Shown here one piece after another: positions 1 to 4,777 of a stretch of 7,296 nt of DNA. A program made the position numbers and the translations under genes. The DNA is taken from NCBI GenBank assembly GCA_016234205.1, contig JACRGN010000314.1:1-7296 (forward strand). Direction: 5' to 3'. The notes under the pieces are model-generated. The model was not told the DNA's origin. It saw nothing but the letters and a program-made list of their open reading frames with translations, and did no database searches. The number at the start of each line of letters is the position of its first letter. The stretch's first letter is position 1. The stretch is from Nitrospinota bacterium (GTDB lineage Bacteria; Nitrospinota; Nitrospinia; UBA9942).

Positions 1-62
1 ATTGCGAACCGAAGGTGAAGCAATCTCAACATTTAAATTCCTGTACTATAAATTAAAGAAAT

Positions 63-80
63 CTCCGTGACTCTGTGGCA
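63..80. repeat. octamer fragment downstream of the one-haem gene
   Basis: CTCCGTGA CTCTGTGG C is two units of the CTCTGTG-type octamer seen at 2645-2677. It sits 20 bases past the stop of the last gene. Only one arm is visible. Confidence 0.6.
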
Positions 81-99
81 AGTTTTTATAATTTCCTAT

Positions 100-387
100 T
101 TACTGCTGCCCTTTATTTTTCCTCTTATCTTTCCTGATGTGGTCTGGAGGTGGGGTAGGTTTACCATCCCCCTTCATAGGCTGGCCAGGTATAGCAGGTT
201 TTCCACTCCCCTTTATCATCGCATTCCTGCTGTGACATTCTTTACAATCAGGTTTTATCTCTGTCCCCAATGCAGGTTTTTTTATCTCAGAATAGACCTG
301 TCCCGTTATGCTGTAAAACGGGATTAGCGGGATATGGAGAATTAAAAACAGGATACAGAAACATAATATTAAAATCATCCGTTTCAT
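100..387 (-). CDS. small exported protein with a single CXXCH haem site
   Basis: The 95-residue product starts with MKR and a long hydrophobic stretch (about 4-26), a signal peptide or N-terminal anchor. A single CKECH haem-binding site follows at residues 48-52, so it is probably a monohaem c-type protein outside the cytoplasm. The rest (about 59-95) is rich in Lys, Pro and Gly (SGKPAIPGQP, GDGKPTPPP, then KDKRKNKGQQ), looks disordered and is strongly basic. No Met follows the motif closely enough to be an assured distal ligand; M57 and M71 are candidates. The start is convincing: a perfect GGGAGGT (395-401) sits seven bases upstream. It lies 123 bases after the large cytochrome on the same strand, so the two may share a message and a redox task, but a repeat island separates them. 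I do not recognise the family. The haem site and strong ribosome site make it a credible gene. Confidence 0.75.
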   Translation of the reverse strand: MKRMILILCFCILFLILHIPLIPFYSITGQVYSEIKKPALGTEIKPDCKECHSRNAMIKGSGKPAIPGQPMKGDGKPTPPPDHIRKDKRKNKGQQ

Positions 388-394
388 TTTAAAT

Positions 395-401
395 ACCTCC
401 C
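395..401 (-). promoter_or_regulatory. strong ribosome binding site of the one-haem gene
   Basis: The minus strand reads GGGAGGT, followed by seven bases and ATG at 387. It is the best Shine-Dalgarno match in the window and is the main reason to accept the small gene and its start. Confidence 0.85.
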
Positions 402-410
402 TTAAAAATG

Positions 411-482
411 GAAGTTGAGAAGATGGGAAGATGAGAAAAACCTCTTAACTTCTCAACTTCTATCCTATACTGACACTGACAC
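411..482. repeat. short-period repeat island between the two cytochrome genes
   Basis: Positions 411-437 are octamers of the type GAAGTTGA, GAAGATGG, GAAGATGA, with the reverse sense at 443-463. The pair 411-422 / 449-460 is an exact 12-bp inverted repeat with a 26-base loop. Next to it, 470-482 repeats TGACAC with a period of six. On the coding strand it falls between the cytochrome stop (511) and the ribosome site of the one-haem gene. Confidence 0.85.
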
Positions 483-510
483 TGTTCACTGGCACTTTTT
501 CTTCCTTCCA

Positions 511-2715
511 TTAGTAACAGCTGTCTGCAATATTAGGGGGTGAATACCATAATTCCATATCGAAGCCATGACAGTTAAAGTCACACCCCTTCCTCCATAT
601 GCCAGTCGTTTTAACGCACCCCCAGAATGGTCTGCTATAGGTCCACCATGAGCTGGCTCCAACAATTGGAGAAAAATTAATAAGACGAGTTCCGCCATCC
701 AGAGGTCTCTTCCAGTTCGGATCATTGCTGTCGTTATACATAGTATTGGCAGCCTCTATATTGGAATGAACATTATAATGACAGTTTGCACAGGTTGTAG
801 AAGTTCCAGTAGTTGCAAAAACAGGTTTTTTGGCTATATGGGTTGCATGGAGATTTATATCATATAATGTGCTATAGAAGTTTGTCTTGGGCCCATCTGT
901 CCAGCTACCACACTCAAAATAAGGGTCACCACACTGTTTTGTAAATGCCTCTTCATTATGGCAGAGAAAACAGAGGGCAAAATTATCACGATTGTAAGAA
1001 GTAAATGGCTCAGTTGCCCCCCCTAATGTCGTATTGTAATTGGCCCTTAAAATCCGATATGTCTGGTAACCGCCTACAGAAGGTGGTTGTGAGCCATGAG
1101 GACCTATAGGGCTTACTCCGGCATATCCCGATGGAAGGTCTGTAGCCCTTAAGTTGGATTCTGTTACAGGTCCCTGTATGCTTCCTGTTGCCTCGGAATT
1201 ATGGCAATCGGTGCACATAATAGTCTTGTCAGGAGATAGACCAGCCAGTAATTGCCTCTGTATAGCAGCCGATGTATTCCTACCAGTAGAGGCTACTGGA
1301 TGATAGGCAGTATTCTGACTTGGGCTGGGCCTGCAATCAGATGCCGGGTATGATCCGCAATCTGATTGAGAGCTTGTGCTTGAAGGGTTAAATTCAAGCC
1401 TTTTATTGCTCCCATTAGTATTACCTGAGGCAGGATTTCCAGTACTGGTTCGCAGTGGATGATTTGAATGATTTGGATTAAGCCCGGGACCGGGATGGGT
1501 TTTCGCAGGAATAAAATTAGCATATCCATCGCCATGGCATTTAAAACATATTTGATAGACATAAGGCTGTGAATCACCTGCTGCTGGATCCTTTGGAACA
1601 CCACTTATATCTACATATCTTAATCCTTCAACCCTGCTGCTTGATTTAATGACATGAGGGTTATGACAATCATAGCATTCCACATGCTTTGAAGTTATAG
1701 GAAAAGTTTCATTGACAACATGTCGCCCTGACAGATTTGTATCATCCACAGGGTGGCCGCTTCCCCCAAGACTTCTTTTATCAATTTCACTCTGAATGTT
1801 GTTAATTGCAGGCCCGCTTGCATCATGACAGGTTTCACATAGCTTCTCTTCCCATGCATTAAGCTGACGGGGAATAAGATAATCCGCAGTAACAGAAGGG
1901 TTGCTCGTTGTAAGCTGGTTTGACTCAGGGACTGCATCTGTATCATAGGCATTCCCTTCACTACCGCGAATACCATGAGGAGTATGACAGTTCAGACATA
2001 TACCTTTTTGAGGGACACCATTGAGTGTAGATGGGCGGGCTTTTCTTGGATGAACCGTTGCACCGCTAATACCAGGCCACAGCATATTTGCATTTAGTAA
2101 GGGGTCACCATGTGTTGATGACAGATAGACACTCCTCCCCTGATAAAATCCATATGCCCCCCATCCTAATGGTTTGCCTGTAAACTGAAAAGTCTCATGG
2201 CATGTCCAGCATAGATTTGCGTTATCATCGGCAAATAGAAGATATGGGTCTGGACCCTGAGCTTCTTCCTGCGTCATAAAGGAGGGGTGATTGTTAAAAT
2301 TGGGATAGGGTTCGTCTCCACCAAAGCTTGCATGTGGTTCATGACAGTGTGTGCATTCACCTTTCTGATATGTGCCTGCACCAGATGCAGGGGGCCAGTT
2401 CCCTGTTGTAGAGCGATCCACTCCATTCCCTGCAACACCTCCATGTTTCGTATATGGAAATGCTCCACCTGTTGCGTATACAATCGGCGTATAGATAAGG
2501 ATTAAAAGGAAAAAATCAACTGCCACTAAAAAAATAAGTAACATCAGTTTTATTTTGAGCAGGAAGTTATAAGCCACAGAGACACTGAGGCACTGAGGGA
2601 AAAACCGGATTAAACCGTTTAAACTGTCTAAACCGCTTTTAAAATCTCTGTGTCTCCGTGTCCTCTGTGCTTCTGTGGTTAAATTCAGGTTTTTATTCTG
2701 ATATTTTCTAAACAT
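511..2715 (-). CDS. exported multihaem c-type cytochrome (nine CXXCH plus one CX3CH)
   Basis: This is a decahaem-class cytochrome, probably for extracytoplasmic electron transfer. Canonical CXXCH sites lie at residues 121-125 (CTHCH), 169-173, 240-244, 293-297, 347-351, 390-394, 501-505, 582-586 and 642-646. A tenth site is CX3CH at 711-716 (CDFNCH). Several read CXXCHxPH (CTHCHEPH, CLNCHTPH, CYDCHNPH), as in doubled-CXXCH (paired_CXXCH) cytochromes. Spare His residues (NHP, THGD, GHP, YHP, HATH) could be distal ligands. Non-haem Cys at 453, 461, 595, 602, 700 and 733 might form disulfides. A hydrophobic signal segment spans about 57-81 and ends IVYA-TGG. The 5' end is doubtful: residues about 13-48 come from a repeat island. 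ATG 2715 has only a weak CAGG upstream. Met58 (2544) would give a signal peptide with no positive n-region, and GTG 2577 is a third option. No C-terminal anchor is seen. The specific family and electron partner are unknown. Confidence 0.92.
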   Translation of the reverse strand: MFRKYQNKNLNLTTEAQRTRRHRDFKSGLDSLNGLIRFFPQCLSVSVAYNFLLKIKLMLLIFLVAVDFFLLILIYTPIVYATGGAFPYTKHGGVAGNGVDRSTTGNWPPASGAGTYQKGECTHCHEPHASFGGDEPYPNFNNHPSFMTQEEAQGPDPYLLFADDNANLCWTCHETFQFTGKPLGWGAYGFYQGRSVYLSSTHGDPLLNANMLWPGISGATVHPRKARPSTLNGVPQKGICLNCHTPHGIRGSEGNAYDTDAVPESNQLTTSNPSVTADYLIPRQLNAWEEKLCETCHDASGPAINNIQSEIDKRSLGGSGHPVDDTNLSGRHVVNETFPITSKHVECYDCHNPHVIKSSSRVEGLRYVDISGVPKDPAAGDSQPYVYQICFKCHGDGYANFIPAKTHPGPGLNPNHSNHPLRTSTGNPASGNTNGSNKRLEFNPSSTSSQSDCGSYPASDCRPSPSQNTAYHPVASTGRNTSAAIQRQLLAGLSPDKTIMCTDCHNSEATGSIQGPVTESNLRATDLPSGYAGVSPIGPHGSQPPSVGGYQTYRILRANYNTTLGGATEPFTSYNRDNFALCFLCHNEEAFTKQCGDPYFECGSWTDGPKTNFYSTLYDINLHATHIAKKPVFATTGTSTTCANCHYNVHSNIEAANTMYNDSNDPNWKRPLDGGTRLINFSPIVGASSWWTYSRPFWGCVKTTGIWRKGCDFNCHGFDMELWYSPPNIADSCY
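2575..2679. repeat. composite 8/9/8-bp repeat island in the cytochrome 5' end
   Basis: Three octamers (2575-2598: CACAGAGA, CACTGAGG twice) face a second octamer-like block (2645-2677: TCTCTGTG, TCTCCGTG, TCCTCTGTG, CTTCTGTG) of opposite sense. Between them are three nonamers (2610-2636: TTAAACCGT, TTAAACTGT, CTAAACCGC). The island is read through in frame by the annotated cytochrome (peptide LTTEAQRTRR and onward). From memory, this kind of translated string recurs as an annotation artefact in environmental genomes, which weakens the upstream start. Confidence 0.88.
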
Positions 2716-2730
2716 GGCTAAACCTGTATT

Positions 2731-2757
2731 TAGGGTCTGTTCGGGGAACAGACCCTA
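2731..2757. repeat. perfect 12-bp hairpin upstream of the cytochrome
   Basis: Arms TAGGGTCTGTTC (2731-2742) and GAACAGACCCTA (2746-2757) are exact reverse complements around a GGG loop. It starts 15 bases upstream of the annotated ATG, so it would be in the leader RNA. No T run follows on the minus strand. Confidence 0.9.
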
Positions 2758-2763
2758 CTGTAG

Positions 2764-2784
2764 GGTTCGTTCTCTGAACGAACC
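2764..2784. repeat. second tandem hairpin upstream of the cytochrome
   Basis: Arms GGTTCGTTC (2764-2772) and GAACGAACC (2776-2784) flank a TCT loop. It begins 30 bases from the first hairpin when counted from the shared TAGGGT (2731, 2761) and has the same form, three-base loop and GTTC/GAAC inner stem. The pair reads as two copies of one palindromic unit that has diverged by compensated changes. Confidence 0.88.
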
Positions 2785-2840
2785 GCTCAACATTGAATAT
2801 CTAACTTAGTATAAACAAATCTATCTCCCAATAATGAGAT

Positions 2841-2856
2841 TGCATTTTCTATGCCA
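2841..2856 (-). promoter_or_regulatory. possible sigma-54 (-24/-12) promoter of the cytochrome
   Basis: The minus strand reads TGGCAT, AGAAA, ATGCA. It has GG and GC exactly ten bases apart, and matches the TGGCAC-N5-TTGCA consensus at nine of eleven positions. It would start transcription near 2829, giving a leader of over 100 bases containing both hairpins. No sigma-54 activator gene is in view. The region is AT-rich, so a chance match is possible. Confidence 0.4.
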
Positions 2857-2896
2857 TAAATTATTAAAATCCCATCCTAATATATGCATAGAAAAT
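2844..2896. repeat. 11-bp inverted repeat overlapping the putative promoter
   Basis: ATTTTCTATGC (2844-2854) and GCATAGAAAAT (2886-2896) are exact reverse complements, 31 bases apart. One copy lies in the putative -24/-12 element and the other upstream of it, as an operator pair might. No binding protein is identifiable. Confidence 0.6.
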
Positions 2897-3034
2897 TATA
2901 AACTCTAAATACCTCTAACTGTTTGATATATCAACTCCTACCCTGCAACCCCATTTTAAAATTTCATCTTAACAAATGGGGAATTAGTGGGTTTTGGATG
3001 GGATGGGTATTTTCGCACAGAATCTATACAAAGC

Positions 3035-3091
3035 ATCAGAGTGTCAGAGTTTTTTACTTTGATACTTTGACTCTGTGACTCTTTAACACTG
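3035..3091. repeat. octamer array just downstream of gspE
   Basis: Four tandem octamers (3060-3091: TGATACTT, TGACTCTG, TGACTCTT, TAACACTG) face two reverse-complement units at 3035-3050, across a T-rich spacer. The unit is the same TGAYACTN family as the gspD-gspE array but more diverged. It begins five bases past the gspE stop codon, so the ATPase gene is bracketed by the same repeat family. Confidence 0.88.
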
Positions 3092-3096
3092 CCGTG

Positions 3097-4680
3097 TCAA
3101 TCCTCCTGAATCACCCTCAATACCTCATCCACAGTTGTAATGCCCTCCATAACCATTCTCAGACTATCCTCCTTAAGGGTTTTCATCCCCCTATTTATAG
3201 CAGCAGACCTTATCGTGTTTGCACCAGGGCTTTTGAGTATAAGCGCCCTTATATTATCATCTATTACCAATATTTCAAATGCCGCTATTCGTCCCCAATA
3301 ACCTGTTGATACGCATTCATTACAACCTTCACCCTTATATATTTTTATATTATTAACACTCCCTGCAATACCTTTGAGTTCATTCATCTCAAATTCATTC
3401 GGCGTAACAGCCTTCTTGCACTTCATGCAGATTCTCCTGAATAATCTCTGTGCCACCACTCCAATAAGGGTAGAGGCAATAAGGTAGTCTGTCAGTCCCA
3501 TTTCAATAAGACGGGTTATAGCGCCTGCCGCATCATTGGTGTGCAGTGTGCTGAAGACAAGATGTCCTGTCAATGCAGCATGTATAGCTATCTCAGCGGT
3601 CTCCCTGTCTCTTATCTCGCCAACAAGAATGATATCCGGATCCTGTCGGACAATATTCCTTAGCCCATTAGCAAAGGTCAGTCCTATCTGTGGTTTTACC
3701 TGTATCTGATTGATACCCTCAAGCTGATATTCTACAGGGTCTTCTATAGTAATAATCTTCCTATCCGTGGTATTCAATTTTTCAAGTGCGGCATATAGTG
3801 TTGTAGTTTTACCGCTTCCTGTGGGTCCGGTAACGAGGATCATACCATGTGGCTTTGTTATCATATGCTCAAATTTCTCTTTATTTTCTGCGGCTAAACC
3901 AAGCTCTCCAGGTTCTAATACAAGTCCGCCCCTATCCAATATCCTTATCACCACCCCCTCTCCATGAACAGTAGGAACGGTGGCAACCCTCAAGTCTATA
4001 TCCTTACCGCTTAATCTGGCATTGATCTTTCCATCCTGGGGGAGACGTCTCTCGGCGATGTTAAGATTAGCAAGTATCTTAACCCTGGATACAACCGCTG
4101 ACTGAAGCGCCTTGGGAAGAACCTCTCTCTCATGTAGGATGTCATCTATTCTATACCTTACCTTCAGTGTTTTTTCAAAGGGTTCAATGTGTATATCACT
4201 GGACCTGCACCCTATGGCACTGCTTATAATATGGTTAACCAGTCTCACAACAGGAGCCTCAGAGGCCATATCCCTTAAATGGTCAATATCCTCATCATTT
4301 ATCCTCCCCTCAAGATCATGAGCTGCTATATCTCCAATAATCTCGTCCACACTGGACTGCCCTACCTTATAGTGCTGTTCTATTGCCCTTAAGATATCCT
4401 CATCACTTGCCTTGAGCGCCTTTACCTCAAAGCCGGTTGCAATCCTTATCGCATTAAGGGCATCCTGATCCTCTTTGTTAGAAACAGCGACATATAATAC
4501 ATTGTCCCGCACATAGAGGAGGTAGATTAGTTTATTCTTCAAAAACCTCATGGAGATCTTTTCAGTTATGAAAGGTGTTTCAGGAAAGTCTGTATATTCA
4601 ATCTCACAGGAATCTTTTTTCGGCTGCGATAATTCTATCTCTTTCCCATCCTCTGCCCGTCGTCCATACAATATTTGCAT
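3097..4680 (-). CDS. gspE: GspE, type II secretion ATPase
   Basis: This cytoplasmic hexameric ATPase would power pseudopilus assembly in the T2SS. The 527 residues fit GspE length. A divergent N-terminal domain (about 30-105, with FLKNKLIYLLYVRDNVLYVA) is followed by the N2E region (SSDIHIEP at 160-167, VRYRIDD, RLPQDGKI at 212-219). Next come Walker A GPTGSGKT (285-292), the Asp box TIEDPVEY (311-318), Walker B around ILVGEIRD (351-358) and the His box TGHLVFSTLHTND (371-383). A zinc-binding tetracysteine, C418/C421 and C453/C456, is intact; this CXXC pair is typical of GspE. All catalytic motifs are complete. The chosen ATG has only AAAGG directly abutting it, a poor ribosome site. The next Met (residue 44) would cut into the N-terminal domain, so the upstream start is kept. 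It lies 94 bases after gspD, a gap filled by repeats, where gspD and gspE are usually tightly packed. Confidence 0.97.
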   Translation of the reverse strand: MQILYGRRAEDGKEIELSQPKKDSCEIEYTDFPETPFITEKISMRFLKNKLIYLLYVRDNVLYVAVSNKEDQDALNAIRIATGFEVKALKASDEDILRAIEQHYKVGQSSVDEIIGDIAAHDLEGRINDEDIDHLRDMASEAPVVRLVNHIISSAIGCRSSDIHIEPFEKTLKVRYRIDDILHEREVLPKALQSAVVSRVKILANLNIAERRLPQDGKINARLSGKDIDLRVATVPTVHGEGVVIRILDRGGLVLEPGELGLAAENKEKFEHMITKPHGMILVTGPTGSGKTTTLYAALEKLNTTDRKIITIEDPVEYQLEGINQIQVKPQIGLTFANGLRNIVRQDPDIILVGEIRDRETAEIAIHAALTGHLVFSTLHTNDAAGAITRLIEMGLTDYLIASTLIGVVAQRLFRRICMKCKKAVTPNEFEMNELKGIAGSVNNIKIYKGEGCNECVSTGYWGRIAAFEILVIDDNIRALILKSPGANTIRSAAINRGMKTLKEDSLRMVMEGITTVDEVLRVIQED

Positions 4681-4690
4681 ACCTTTTATA

Positions 4691-4777
4691 GAGTGTCAGA
4701 GTATCTAAGGGTCAAAGTGTCAAAGCAAAAAAAACTCTGATACTCTGACACTATGACACTCTGATACTTTGACACTA
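4691..4777. repeat. inverted octamer array between gspD and gspE
   Basis: The right arm (4738-4777) is five units of TGAYACTN. The left arm (4691-4722) is four units of the reverse complement, some degenerate (GAGTATCT, AAGGGTCA). Positions 4692-4705 and 4739-4752 are an exact 14-bp inverted pair separated by 33 bases that include an A8 run. The last right-arm unit contains CTA (4775-4777), which is the TAG stop of gspD on the minus strand. The array fills nearly the whole gap and ends about ten bases before the gspE start, leaving no room for a good ribosome site. It could fold in the mRNA, but no hairpin is directly followed by a T run, so it is not a standard terminator. Confidence 0.93.

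Larger units (their letters stand above)
2716..3096. other. gene-free gap between gspE and the multihaem cytochrome
   Basis: This 381-base stretch holds the octamer array after gspE, an 8-bp inverted repeat (2949-2956 / 2974-2981), the 11-bp inverted repeat with the possible sigma-54 element, and the two tandem hairpins. No convincing coding sequence is seen on either strand. The gap suggests that the cytochrome is transcribed separately from gsp. Confidence 0.7.

Noticed and set aside
411..460. Terminator between the two cytochrome genes
   Set aside because: The stem is purine/pyrimidine-rich with a 26-base loop. The downstream T stretch is weak and the stem matches the tandem-octamer architecture seen elsewhere.
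486..725. 79-residue open frame on the minus strand within the cytochrome 3' end
   Set aside because: It overlaps the haem-motif-bearing frame out of phase and has no motif or ribosome site.
2949..2981. CCCCATTT/AAATGGGG inverted repeat as terminator for gspE
   Set aside because: There are only eight pairs with a 17-base loop, and no T run follows on the minus strand.
4691..4777. Rho-independent terminator between gspD and gspE
   Set aside because: The T8 run on the minus strand lies in the loop between arms, not after a GC-rich stem, and the genes are expected to be co-transcribed.
3035..4777. CRISPR array
   Set aside because: Units are 7-9 bp and directly abutting with no unique spacers, so the repeats are tandem arrays and not repeat-spacer structures.
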